Below are positions 18,392 through 26,104 of a stretch of 64,000 bases of DNA, piece by piece. Each line of letters opens with the position of its first letter. Within the stretch, counting starts at the first letter, position 1. The stretch comes from Aliiroseovarius sp. S1339 (GTDB lineage: Bacteria > Pseudomonadota > Alphaproteobacteria > Rhodobacterales > Rhodobacteraceae). The DNA is taken from the NCBI RefSeq assembly GCF_023195695.1, contig NZ_JALPQG010000005.1, positions 248,001 to 312,000 on the forward strand, in the 5' to 3' direction. The position numbers and the translations under genes are program-made. The notes beneath the pieces were generated by a model. It saw only the letters and a list, made by a program, of their open reading frames with translations, had not been told where the DNA came from and did no database searches.

Positions 18392-19180
18392 TTAAAGGTC
18401 GAAAGTGGCAAAGACCGGGGCGTGGTCGGATGGCTTTTCCCAGCCGCGCGCATCGCGCAAGACCCGCGAAGCGTGACCCGCGTTCGAGATGTCAGGCGTG
18501 GCCCAGATGTGATCCAGCCGCCGCCCCTTATCCGCCGCGTTCCAATCCTTCGCACGATAGCTCCACCAGCTGTAAAGCTGCCCCTCGGGGATATCCTGCC
18601 GGGTGATATCGACCCATTTGGCGGCGTCCTGAACCTCGGCCAGTGCTTCAACCTCGACCGGCGTGTGGCTGACGACTTTCAGAAGCTGCTTGTGGCTCCA
18701 GACATCATCTTCACGCGGGGCGATGTTCAAATCACCCACAAGGATCGACTTGCCCGGTTTTTCGCGGGCAAACTGGTTGCGCATGTCTGTCAGGTAATCA
18801 AGCTTCTGCCCGAACTTCTCGTTCACCTCGCGGTCCGGCACGTCGCCGCCTGCGGGCACATAGAAATTGTGGATGGTGACCCCGTTTTCCAACTGCCCCG
18901 CGATGTGGCGGGCATGATCAAGACCGGCAAAACCGAAGCTCACCACCTCTTTCATCGGCAGGCGGGACAAGATCGCAACGCCATTATACCCCTTCTGCCC
19001 GCGCGCCACCATGTGGGTGTAGCCCAGCGCAGCGAAGCCGTCGGTCGGGATCTTGTCCACCGGGCTTTTGCATTCCTGAAGGCACAGAACATCGGGGCCT
19101 TCTTCCTTCAAAAGCTTCTGCACAATCGGTTCGCGCAGGCGCACCGAGTTAATGTTCCAAGTGGCAAGGGTGAAGCTCAT
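18392..19180 (-). CDS. xthA: Exodeoxyribonuclease III (AP endonuclease)
   Basis: A 262-residue EEP-fold nuclease. The N-terminus TLATWNINSVRLRE, the metal-binding glutamate in VLCLQECKS, the DLNIAPREDDVWSH segment and the C-terminal PSDHAPVFATF histidine motif are all present. ExoIII enzymes incise abasic sites and remove blocked 3' ends in base-excision repair. The start at 19180 is supported by GGAGGATATC just upstream. It lies 54 bp ahead of the thioredoxin-TPR gene on the same strand. Confidence 0.92.
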   Translation of the reverse strand: MSFTLATWNINSVRLREPIVQKLLKEEGPDVLCLQECKSPVDKIPTDGFAALGYTHMVARGQKGYNGVAILSRLPMKEVVSFGFAGLDHARHIAGQLENGVTIHNFYVPAGGDVPDREVNEKFGQKLDYLTDMRNQFAREKPGKSILVGDLNIAPREDDVWSHKQLLKVVSHTPVEVEALAEVQDAAKWVDITRQDIPEGQLYSWWSYRAKDWNAADKGRRLDHIWATPDISNAGHASRVLRDARGWEKPSDHAPVFATFDL

Positions 19181-19241
19181 GATATCCTCCGGTGAACGCG
19201 CGTTTGGGGCGACCATAGAGGACGGGGCAAAAAGTGAACAG

Positions 19242-19256
19242 GGGCGAGTTTCGCCC
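19242..19256 (-). terminator. Possible terminator hairpin after the VOC-family gene
   Basis: On the minus strand GGGCG-AAACT-CGCCC forms a 5 bp GC stem, followed a few bases later by a short T-run. It is positioned directly downstream of the VOC gene stop. The T-run is separated from the stem, so this is tentative. Confidence 0.35.
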
Positions 19257-19267
19257 GCCCCCGTTTG

Positions 19268-19645
19268 TCAGGCATAAGACACCACTTCCCATTCCACACC
19301 ATCATGGTCATCGAAATAGAACCGCCGCCCCGGCTCATAATCCCCGTGGTTGTGCGGCGTAAACCCGGCCGCTTTCACCCGTGTTTCAATCGCGTCGATG
19401 TCATCCACGGTCACACCCACATGGTTCAACCCGGCGCGGGTTGTATAGGAGTGCTGCGGGTCACCTATAGCCTTGTTGGGCGTGTATAGAGCCACATAGC
19501 TGCCCTCATCCCCCACATGGGCGGTGTACCCACCCGACATCGCATCGCCTTCCCAACGGATTTTCCAGTCAAACACCGCACCCAGCCACGCGGCTGTCGC
19601 CTTGGGGTCGCTGACGGTTACATTCACATGTTCCAGAACTGCCAT
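19268..19645 (-). CDS. VOC (glyoxalase/dioxygenase superfamily) protein, probable SoxR target
   Basis: A 125-residue single VOC domain (VLEHVNVTVSDPKATAAWLGAVFDW ... LNHVGVTVDDIDAIETRVKAAGF ... RFYFDDHDGVEWEVVSYA). The histidines in EHVNVTV and NHVGVTV and the glutamate in VEWEVVS could be metal ligands as in glyoxalase-like enzymes. The substrate is unknown. The ATG at 19645 follows AAGGAGGCC. The gene is divergent from soxR, and the shared 83 bp spacer contains a near-consensus SoxR box. It is therefore likely induced by redox-cycling compounds and may act on a drug or reactive aldehyde. Confidence 0.85.
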   Translation of the reverse strand: MAVLEHVNVTVSDPKATAAWLGAVFDWKIRWEGDAMSGGYTAHVGDEGSYVALYTPNKAIGDPQHSYTTRAGLNHVGVTVDDIDAIETRVKAAGFTPHNHGDYEPGRRFYFDDHDGVEWEVVSYA

Positions 19646-19685
19646 TTTGGCCTCCTTGATTTCATTTGCGACTCGGTTGATAATT

Positions 19686-19703
19686 CCTAAAGCTAACTTT
19701 AGC
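19686..19703. promoter_or_regulatory. SoxR box between soxR and the VOC-family gene
   Basis: The sequence CCTAAAGCTAACTTTAGC is an inverted repeat (CTAAAG-CTAA-CTTTAG). By my alignment it matches 14 of 18 positions of the E. coli SoxR box CCTCAAGTTAACTTGAGG. It lies between the divergent VOC and soxR genes, exactly where SoxR would act on both. Confidence 0.8.
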
Positions 19704-19728
19704 TCAAGCTTTTTCTTTAGGGATTCCC

Positions 19729-20193
19729 ATGGACCGCAGAAACGAGATTTCGATCGGCACTTTGGCAAACCGCACAGGGCTGGCCGTGTCCGCGATCCGC
19801 TATTACGAAACCCAAGGGCTGGTCGCACCGGAACGCAACGCGGGCGGACAAAGGCGGTTTTTGCGCTCGGACATCAGGCGGTTGAGCTTCGTGATGATCG
19901 CGCAGAAGTTTGGGTTCACCTTGGACCACATCCGAGAGGTGCTGTCCCGCCTGCCGCAAGGTCGAACCCCCACGGCAAAGGACTGGACCGATATTTCCCA
20001 AGACTTCCGCGCCGAGCTTGATGAACAGATCGAGGCCCTAACCCGCCTGCGCAACAAGCTGGACGGCTGCATCGGGTGCGGGTGTTTATCGCTGGATCGA
20101 TGTGCGCTTTATAACCCTGACGATGTAGCGGCTGAGAAGGGCGCGGGGCCACGGTATTTGATGGGGGATAAGGTGATGAGGCCGGAGGGGTGA
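19729..20193 (+). CDS. soxR: Redox-sensitive MerR-family transcriptional activator SoxR
   Basis: A 154-residue MerR-family regulator. The N-terminal winged helix reads SIGTLANRTGLAVSAIRYYE, followed by a dimerisation helix. The C-terminal [2Fe-2S] site is intact: C114, C117, C119 and C125 in CIGCGCLSLDRC, the exact C-x2-C-x-C-x5-C spacing of SoxR. It senses redox-cycling agents through cluster oxidation and untwists promoters with long spacers. A SoxR box lies 26 bp upstream. No soxS is present, as usual outside enterics, where SoxR controls a small set of genes directly; the divergent VOC gene is the obvious target. Confidence 0.94.
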   Translation: MDRRNEISIGTLANRTGLAVSAIRYYETQGLVAPERNAGGQRRFLRSDIRRLSFVMIAQKFGFTLDHIREVLSRLPQGRTPTAKDWTDISQDFRAELDEQIEALTRLRNKLDGCIGCGCLSLDRCALYNPDDVAAEKGAGPRYLMGDKVMRPEG

Positions 20194-20194
20194 A

Positions 20195-20986
20195 TTATTT
20201 GGTGCTAGTTTCGCCTTCCTCGACCCTAGCCTGCCAAGTCTCTATTAAAAACAACGCCATCGACCCTGCTAGATTAACGGTTAAGGCCGCGTGACGCGAC
20301 TTGAACGGAACACGCGAACGTCCGCCCGCATGAGCATCCCCTCCTTTGTTGCGTAAAGATCCAATACTTTGAACAACACTCTGGCAGCTTCCTAGGATGG
20401 TCTTAAACACTTCTTCCTGATGTTGTGACGGTGCAAGATTTAGTGCTTTTGATGCTTCGGCATAAAGTTTTGGTACATTCCAACGGTGACCCCAATCACC
20501 GCCACTGTCTTCGATGATATGCTTACACACCTCTTCAAGAAGAGTGCTCGCAGCGGTCACTGCGCCCTCCGGATCAGTTGCCCGTCTTTCCAATGCTTTA
20601 GTCCAAAAAGCTTGAACAGCGGGAGCATCATAGTCGGTAAGCACGTCTGTAATCGCCGCGTCCGCACCCCCTCCTCCAGATTCAAGATACTTTAATATTG
20701 GAAGGAAGTGGTCGTTGACGTGTTTTCGGCGTAGCGCCCACGATCCCGAACCACTCGCCACACTCGAAAGTGCTGATCTAACAGACATCGCGTCGTTTGA
20801 ATAACGAACGAAATCTGGCAGAAGCCTCTTGCAGGCGGGGTCATCCATTAGTTTCTTTCTAGCCAGTTTGTATTCAATATCTGAACCGCCCTCAGTAGTA
20901 AGGCCGACAATTGTGTTTCTTAGTAGTAAGGCACATTCAAAAAGATCGTCCGGAATTTCTGGCTCATCATAACCAATGATGGACAT
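20195..20986 (-). CDS. Abi_C (abortive infection C-terminus) domain protein
   Basis: A 263-residue protein. Its second half carries the Abi_C pattern: AVTAASTLLEEVCKHIIED at about residues 140-158, then WNVPKLYAEASKALNL, SCQSVVQSIGSLRNKGGDAH and RHAALTVNLAGSMALFLIETW. These helices resemble HEPN/ERI-type regions found in abortive-infection proteins, often with a conserved RN in SLRNKGGDAH that recalls the HEPN RNase motif R-x4-6-H (here R-N-K-G-G-D-A-H). The N-terminal half is unrecognised. The gene has lower GC than its neighbours and is a lone insertion between soxR and an OmpR-type regulator, suggesting horizontal gain. A phage-defence role is inferred from the domain only. Confidence 0.7.
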   Translation of the reverse strand: MSIIGYDEPEIPDDLFECALLLRNTIVGLTTEGGSDIEYKLARKKLMDDPACKRLLPDFVRYSNDAMSVRSALSSVASGSGSWALRRKHVNDHFLPILKYLESGGGGADAAITDVLTDYDAPAVQAFWTKALERRATDPEGAVTAASTLLEEVCKHIIEDSGGDWGHRWNVPKLYAEASKALNLAPSQHQEEVFKTILGSCQSVVQSIGSLRNKGGDAHAGGRSRVPFKSRHAALTVNLAGSMALFLIETWQARVEEGETSTK

Positions 20987-21118
20987 CGATTAGCTCCATA
21001 TCTGATAGACAACTTGTCGCCTAACATATCACCCCCAGATAGAAATCTACTAGATTTCCATCCATTATTAAGAACTTCCAATAAGGTGATTGATCCCCAG
21101 GTTTCGTCACAAAACCAA

Positions 21119-21148
21119 CAAAAAAAGACCGGACCCGAAGGCCCGGCC
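21119..21148 (-). terminator. Rho-independent terminator of the OmpR-type regulator gene
   Basis: On the minus strand CCGGGCC-TTCG-GGTCCGG forms a 7 bp stem with a UUCG tetraloop and one G-U pair. It is followed by TCTTTTTTTG. It lies about 80 bp after the regulator's stop codon. Confidence 0.8.
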
Positions 21149-21227
21149 AGTCCATCAGGGAGGATGTGCCCATGTGCACAAGTCGCGGCAATCCCGCAAA
21201 GCGCACCCCTCGGGCACGGGAGGAACT

Positions 21228-21914
21228 CTAGGCGTTCAACCGATACCCGCCGCTTTCCGTTACCAACAGCCGCGCGTTTGACGGATCGGGCTCGATCTTT
21301 TGGCGCAGGCGGTAGATATGTGTCTCTAACGTGTGGGTTGTGACGCCTGCGTTATAGCCCCAGACCTCGTGCAGCAGCACATCGCGCGCCACCACGCCAT
21401 CGCTTGAGCGGTATAGGAACTTGAGGATGTTGGTCTCTTTCTCGGTCAGGCGAACCTTGCGGTCATCCTCGGTGATCAGCATCTTCATCGACGGTTTGAA
21501 CGTATACGGCCCAAGCTGGAAGATGGCGTCTTCGCTCTGCTCATGCTGGCGCAGCTGGGCGCGGATGCGGGCCAGAAGCACCGGGAATTTGAAGGGTTTG
21601 GAGACATAGTCATTCGCCCCCGCATCCAGACCCAAAATGGTGTCGGAGTCGGTGTCATGGCCGGTCAGCATCACAATGGGGCATTTCACGCCCTGCTTAC
21701 GCATCACGCGGCACAGCTCGCGCCCATCCGTGTCAGGCAGGCCCACGTCAAGGATCACAAGGTCATAAATCGCCTCTTTCGATTTGGTGATCGCCTCGGC
21801 GCCGTTACCGGCTTCGAACACATCGAAGTCCTCGGTCATCAAAAGCTGTTCGGCCAGCGCGTCGCGCAGGTCTTCGTCATCATCAACCAACAGTATCTTT
21901 TTCAGCGTGGACAT
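21228..21914 (-). CDS. OmpR/PhoB-family response regulator
   Basis: A 228-residue two-component regulator. The receiver domain (residues 1-125) has the acidic pocket VDDDED, the phospho-acceptor D56 in DLVILDVGLPDTDG, and the KPF lysine in NDYVSKPFKF. The C-terminal winged helix (about 130-228) includes RLTEKETNILKFLYRSSDGVV and the recognition region THTLETHIYRLRQKIE. No histidine kinase is adjacent, so it is an orphan in this window and its signal is unknown. A clear terminator follows. Confidence 0.93.
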   Translation of the reverse strand: MSTLKKILLVDDDEDLRDALAEQLLMTEDFDVFEAGNGAEAITKSKEAIYDLVILDVGLPDTDGRELCRVMRKQGVKCPIVMLTGHDTDSDTILGLDAGANDYVSKPFKFPVLLARIRAQLRQHEQSEDAIFQLGPYTFKPSMKMLITEDDRKVRLTEKETNILKFLYRSSDGVVARDVLLHEVWGYNAGVTTHTLETHIYRLRQKIEPDPSNARLLVTESGGYRLNA

Positions 21915-22068
21915 ATCCGGGCTCCTCTGTCGTGCTTTGACTAGACATGTTGCCCGCTCGCGCGATTGGCAAGATTTGCAACAAACGCCTCACGGCCTCG
22001 TGTCAATTCGCCGGTAAATGTTTCATATCGTGACAGTTCCCACTAACTATGGGGCTGAAAGGACCACC

Positions 22069-23148
22069 ATGACGCTTGCCCCCAATCAGACCGAGCTTTT
22101 AGCCCGCGCCCGTGCGGATCTGCGCATGGGGGTGCCGGTGGTGCTGACCCGTGGGAGGCGCACGGTGCTGGTGGCGGCGGCTGAAACGCTATCGTCGGGA
22201 CGGTTGGCGGACATGCGGACCCTTGGTGCGCCTGTGCTTTCTATCACCCCGCGCCGGGCGGACACGTTGAAGGCACGCGCCTATTCCGATCAGGTTGCCC
22301 GGATCGAGCTGCCTCGGGACGCGGGTTGCGACTGGATCGCGACCGTCGCAGACCCGGCCGATGACCTGACCCACCCGATGAAAGGGCCGTTTCGAACCGT
22401 TCGCGGCGGGGATGATACGCTAGAGGCGCTGTCGATCACCCTGTGCAAAACCGCCCGTCTGTTGCCGGCGACGTTGGTTATAGACGTCTCTAACGCGCCG
22501 CAAATCGCGTCTCAGGACAACCTGACGACCATATCGCTGGACGACGCCATCGTGGACGATCTGTCCCTGTCTGCCGTCATCCACGCCCGCCTGCCCCTGT
22601 CCGTCAGCGACGCCGGTCGCCTGCACATCTTCCGCCCAAACGATGGCAGCGAAGAGCACTACGCGGTTGAAATCGGGCGCCCGTCCCGCGACGAACCGGT
22701 TCTGGCGCGCCTGCACTCGGCGTGTTTCACCGGCGACGTGCTGGGTAGCCTGAAATGCGACTGCGGCCCGCAACTGCACACGGCGTTGGCCCGGATGGGA
22801 GAGGAAGGGCGCGGCATTCTTCTTTACCTCAACCAAGAGGGGCGCGGCATCGGGCTTGCCAACAAGATGCGCGCTTATTCCCTGCAAGACCAAGGGTTTG
22901 ACACGGTCGAGGCGAACCACCGCTTGGGCTTTGAGGATGATGAGCGCGATTTCCGCATTGGGTCCGAAATCCTCAAGTCTCTGGGGTTCTCATCCGTGCG
23001 CCTGATGACAAATAACCCGCGCAAGGTCGCGATGATGGAGGGTGCTGGCATCCACGTCGCCGAACGCGTGCCGCTGAAAGTGGGCAAAGGCACACACAAC
23101 GCGGATTATCTGGCGACCAAGGCGGCCAAATCGGGGCATCTTCTGTGA
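22069..23148 (+). CDS. ribA: GTP cyclohydrolase II (RibA)
   Basis: A 359-residue protein. The C-terminal ~200 residues are GTP cyclohydrolase II: zinc cysteines in CFTGDVLGSLKCDCGPQLH, the catalytic NQEGRGIGLANKMRAYSLQD, and RLMTNNPRKVAMMEGAGI. It opens GTP to the first riboflavin precursor. The N-terminal ~150 residues resemble a degenerate RibB-like region without the DHBP synthase motifs, as in other alphaproteobacterial long RibA forms. The start is the ATG at 22069 behind GAAAGGACC. Its stop overlaps the GTG of an L,D-transpeptidase gene. Confidence 0.93.
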   Translation: MTLAPNQTELLARARADLRMGVPVVLTRGRRTVLVAAAETLSSGRLADMRTLGAPVLSITPRRADTLKARAYSDQVARIELPRDAGCDWIATVADPADDLTHPMKGPFRTVRGGDDTLEALSITLCKTARLLPATLVIDVSNAPQIASQDNLTTISLDDAIVDDLSLSAVIHARLPLSVSDAGRLHIFRPNDGSEEHYAVEIGRPSRDEPVLARLHSACFTGDVLGSLKCDCGPQLHTALARMGEEGRGILLYLNQEGRGIGLANKMRAYSLQDQGFDTVEANHRLGFEDDERDFRIGSEILKSLGFSSVRLMTNNPRKVAMMEGAGIHVAERVPLKVGKGTHNADYLATKAAKSGHLL

Positions 23149-23657
23149 TCCCCCGTCGCGGCGACATGGTTGTCACACGTTGGGGCGCGCGGTTCATGGG
23201 GCGACGCTTTCCCGTCGCAATCGGGCGCGGTGGCATGACCAATGACAAGCGCGAAGGCGATTTGGCCACGCCACGCGGGGTCTGGCGGATGGTTGGTGGT
23301 GGCTTTCGGGGGGACCGGACGACACCCCCACAGACCGGCTCAATTCCGGTGCGCCCCATTGGGCCGCGCGACATCTGGTCGGATGATCCAAACGACCCGG
23401 CCTATAATCATTGGGTCACGGCAAAGGATTACCCGTTCAGCCACGAAGCCCTGCGCATGCCCCCGCGCCTTTATGATCTTGTCCTGATAAGTGACTGGAA
23501 CTGGCCCGTCGCGGAGCCCGGCAAGGGGTCTGCCATCTTCATTCACCAATGGCGCAAACCGCGCCACCCAACCGCCGGGTGTCTTGCCTTTGCACCCGAC
23601 GATCTGCGCTGGATCGTCGCGCGCTGGACACCACGCAGCCGGATAATCGTGCGCTAG
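23145..23657 (+). CDS. L,D-transpeptidase (YkuD) family protein
   Basis: A 170-residue protein with the YkuD catalytic pattern: histidine in IFIHQWRKPRHP followed by TAGCLAFAPDDLRW, the H-x(n)-G-C core with the nucleophilic cysteine. Members cross-link peptidoglycan or attach proteins to it. There is no visible signal peptide, which is unusual for a periplasmic enzyme and typical of the small DUF-like YkuD group found in Rhodobacterales. The GTG start at 23145 overlaps the ribA stop (GTGA), implying coupling. It overlaps the convergent YggS gene by 4 bp. Confidence 0.82.
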   Translation: MIPRRGDMVVTRWGARFMGRRFPVAIGRGGMTNDKREGDLATPRGVWRMVGGGFRGDRTTPPQTGSIPVRPIGPRDIWSDDPNDPAYNHWVTAKDYPFSHEALRMPPRLYDLVLISDWNWPVAEPGKGSAIFIHQWRKPRHPTAGCLAFAPDDLRWIVARWTPRSRIIVR

Positions 23658-24307
23658 CCGTAGTCCCGCTCGCCAAAAATCGCAGACCCTACCCGGACAT
23701 GCGTCGCACCTTGCGCAATCGCGCTTTCAAAGTCGCTGCTCATCCCCATGGAAAGCTGCTCTAACCCGTTGCGCTTGGCCATCTTGGCCAGCAGTGCGAA
23801 ATGCAGGCTGGGTTCTTCATCAACGGGCGGGATACACATCAGACCGACGACGGGCAGACCCAAGTCGCGGCATTCGGCGACAAAGGCGTCCAGATCGTCG
23901 GGCATGATTCCGGCCTTCTGAGGCTCCTCGCCGGTGTTCACCTGAATGAACAGTTTCGGGCAATGCCCTTCTTCTTCGGCGATGCGGGCGATGGCGCGGG
24001 CCAGCTTGGGGCGATCAACCGAATGGATCACGTCGAACAAACTCATCGCCTGACGGGTCTTATTAGATTGCAGCGGTCCGATCAGGTGCAGCTCGACCCC
24101 GTCGAAACGCTCTTTTAGATCCGGCCACTTTCCCGCAGCTTCTTGCACCTTGTTTTCGCCAAAGACCCGATGACCTTCTTCCAAAACGGCAACAACGCGG
24201 TCGAGTGGCTGAACCTTAGACACGGCAATAAGATGCGTCGATCCGGGCGCACGCCCCACGCGCGCCTCTTCTTTGGCGATGCGGTCGGTGATGTCGGAAA
24301 GTGGCAT
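23654..24307 (-). CDS. YggS/PROSC-family PLP-homeostasis protein
   Basis: A 217-residue alanine-racemase-fold protein. The PLP lysine is in THLIAVSKVQPL, and FGENKVQEAAGKW, HLIGPLQSNKT and LSMGMSSDFESAI are diagnostic. YggS proteins bind PLP without known catalytic turnover and buffer vitamin B6 and amino-acid pools. The start is the ATG at 24307 after GGGGGG; an upstream open extension lacks homology. It lies between the convergent L,D-transpeptidase gene and the porin terminator. Confidence 0.92.
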   Translation of the reverse strand: MPLSDITDRIAKEEARVGRAPGSTHLIAVSKVQPLDRVVAVLEEGHRVFGENKVQEAAGKWPDLKERFDGVELHLIGPLQSNKTRQAMSLFDVIHSVDRPKLARAIARIAEEEGHCPKLFIQVNTGEEPQKAGIMPDDLDAFVAECRDLGLPVVGLMCIPPVDEEPSLHFALLAKMAKRNGLEQLSMGMSSDFESAIAQGATHVRVGSAIFGERDYG

Positions 24308-24353
24308 AGGACCCCCCAAGTCTGATTGTTCAGATACAGGTGTCCCAAAAGAA

Positions 24354-24378
24354 AAGAGCGGGCACAAGGCCCGCTCTT
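24354..24378 (-). terminator. Strong terminator hairpin after the porin gene
   Basis: The arms AAGAGCGGGC and GCCCGCTCTT pair perfectly over 10 bp around a 5-base loop. On the minus strand the stem is followed by a T-rich stretch. It lies about 25 bp after the porin stop. Confidence 0.88.
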
Positions 24379-24402
24379 CCCTAATCAAATAATCCGTTAG
24401 GA

Positions 24403-25275
24403 TTAGAAGGTCATGATGATACCCATGTCAGCTTTGGTCACACCGCCAACTTCGGCGATACCAGCGTTGACAGACGCGCCACCACCCAGGTCGTAGGCAA
24501 CGCCCAGACCGTAGGCTTCACCGGTAACCAGACCAAGCCCAGCGTTAACAGCGTTTACAGCCGCGTCAGTTTCCGAGTAACCGGCAGTCACGGAGACAGC
24601 ACCCATGGTGTAGCCAGCGGTCACACCATAAGAGGTCACGTCCAGATCGGAGTTACGCGAATACAGAGCGTTCAGCGAGAAGTCAGCGATATTGGCGCCA
24701 GCTTTCACGTGGATGGAGTTCGACGTGTTCACGTTGCCCCAGTCGTCGTAACCCAGGCCAACATTGAAGTCACCCATGGTGTAGGTGGCTGCAATCGAAG
24801 TGACCTCGGTGCCGTTCAGGTCGTGCGACAGTGCCACACCGAAGTCACCAAAGGTGCCTTGGTACATCAGGTTGCCTGCGTCGCCAGCGTCAACCAGCTC
24901 TTCTGCGACGTTATCAACGCCCAGACCCGAGTAACCGATGTCCGACAGACCCAGTGTTGCGTCAGCAGCCGAACCAACGGTACCGACCGAAAACTTACCG
25001 AAGCCACCTTCGATATAGACAACTTGGTTGTCAGTAGCAGCAGAGCCGCCATTGTCGAAGGTCAGGTCAAGGTCAACACCAAAGCCCAGGCCACCATCGG
25101 TTTCGCCGGTCATGTCGATGTTCAGTGTGGTGTAGAAATCAACGGTCCAGTCGTCACCAACTGCAACGTCTTCGTAGATAAAGCCCATACCGGCTTCACC
25201 ACCGAAGCTGATTTCAGCCGCAGCAAAGCCAGCCGAAGCTACAAGCGCGGTCGAAGCGAAGAGAATCTTTTTCAT
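24403..25275 (-). CDS. Outer-membrane porin (general, Rhodobacter-type)
   Basis: A 290-residue protein with a signal peptide (MKKILFASTALVASAGFAAA) and alternating beta-strand composition typical of 16-strand porins. It begins its mature part with EISFGGEAGMGFIYE and ends with a terminal phenylalanine (IIMTF), the BAM recognition signal. Repeated glycine-rich strands such as FNVGLGYDDWG fit the Gram-negative porin_4 group. It is a single gene with a strong terminator, and an inverted repeat sits in its leader, suggesting regulated and abundant expression. Confidence 0.9.
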   Translation of the reverse strand: MKKILFASTALVASAGFAAAEISFGGEAGMGFIYEDVAVGDDWTVDFYTTLNIDMTGETDGGLGFGVDLDLTFDNGGSAATDNQVVYIEGGFGKFSVGTVGSAADATLGLSDIGYSGLGVDNVAEELVDAGDAGNLMYQGTFGDFGVALSHDLNGTEVTSIAATYTMGDFNVGLGYDDWGNVNTSNSIHVKAGANIADFSLNALYSRNSDLDVTSYGVTAGYTMGAVSVTAGYSETDAAVNAVNAGLGLVTGEAYGLGVAYDLGGGASVNAGIAEVGGVTKADMGIIMTF

Positions 25276-25307
25276 TTCGTTTTCCCTCATGTGTTTCAAA
25301 GGTTCAC

Positions 25308-25333
25308 CTCAATTCAGGGAAATCCGAATTGAG
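25308..25333 (-). promoter_or_regulatory. Inverted repeat in the porin leader
   Basis: The arms CTCAATTC and GAATTGAG are perfect over 8 bp with a 10-base spacer. It starts 33 bp upstream of the porin ATG. It could be an operator or, if transcribed, a 5' UTR hairpin affecting mRNA stability. Confidence 0.5.
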
Positions 25334-25571
25334 TATGCATGATGCAATCTACCTTTCGGCCGATGTTTGCAAGAAATGCGAAACCAGTTTTGGGATTGCG
25401 ACCGGAATTGGTGCTTCTATGCCACAGTTACGCCATGCCCATATCACGGTTCTCTGCATTTCCGGTCTTTTCCAGCGTTTTCGCACGCATACGCGGCTTT
25501 TGGGAAAACGCTTGCTCGCCTCTTAGGCCTTATATACTAACAAGAGGAAATTGAGGAAACGGGGCTTTTTC

Positions 25572-26030
25572 ATGCGCATTTTTAAGTCTGTCGCATTCGG
25601 GATTTCATTAATTGGCGTGCTCGGGCTGTCTGCTTGTGGCGGCGGCGGTCAGACTTTGCAGCATACGCCCAAGGCGGAAGAGCCGCGCGCGACGATCTGG
25701 GATCTGTTCAAGAACGTGGACGACCCCAACACCACCGTCGAGGTGAACCGTTATATCTGGAATGCCTCGCTGGATGTGCTGAGCTTCATGCCAGTTCAGG
25801 CGGCTGACCCGTTCTCGGGTATCATCGTGTTTGGCTTTGGTCGTCCGCCCGGTGGCGGCACCGCCCATAAAGCCACCGTTTATGTGCGCGACCCCGCGTT
25901 GGACGCCCGGTCGCTGTCAGTTGCGCTTTATACAAGCTCCGGTCCGGCCAGTGCCGAAGCAGTGCGCAAGGTCGAAGATGCGATCCTGACCCGCGCGCGC
26001 CAGCTTCGTATTCGTGACGGCAAGCTCTAG
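25572..26030 (+). CDS. DUF3576 lipoprotein
   Basis: A 152-residue lipoprotein. The signal MRIFKSVAFGISLIGVLGLSAC ends in a lipobox (LSAC, Cys about residue 22). The mature part (TIWDLFKNVDDPNTTVEVNRYIWNASLDVLSF ... DPFSGIIVFGFGRPPGG) matches the alphaproteobacterial DUF3576 family of unknown function. The family is conserved next to leuS and lptE, and lptE inserts LPS into the outer membrane, so an envelope role is plausible. A terminator hairpin follows, then leuS. An in-frame TTG at 25551 with AGAGGAA is an alternative start, but the ATG fits the signal peptide better. Confidence 0.85.
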   Translation: MRIFKSVAFGISLIGVLGLSACGGGGQTLQHTPKAEEPRATIWDLFKNVDDPNTTVEVNRYIWNASLDVLSFMPVQAADPFSGIIVFGFGRPPGGGTAHKATVYVRDPALDARSLSVALYTSSGPASAEAVRKVEDAILTRARQLRIRDGKL

Positions 26031-26059
26031 ACCCGGACCGACCATAGGAATAAGACAAG

Positions 26060-26084
26060 CGCCGGGCCACACGCCCGGCGTTTC
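26060..26084 (+). terminator. Terminator between the DUF3576 gene and leuS
   Basis: The arms CGCCGGGC and GCCCGGCG form a perfect 8 bp stem with a CACAC loop. A short TTTCT tail follows, so termination may be partial. Confidence 0.65.
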
Positions 26085-26104
26085 TACATCAAGGACACGA
26101 CCCC

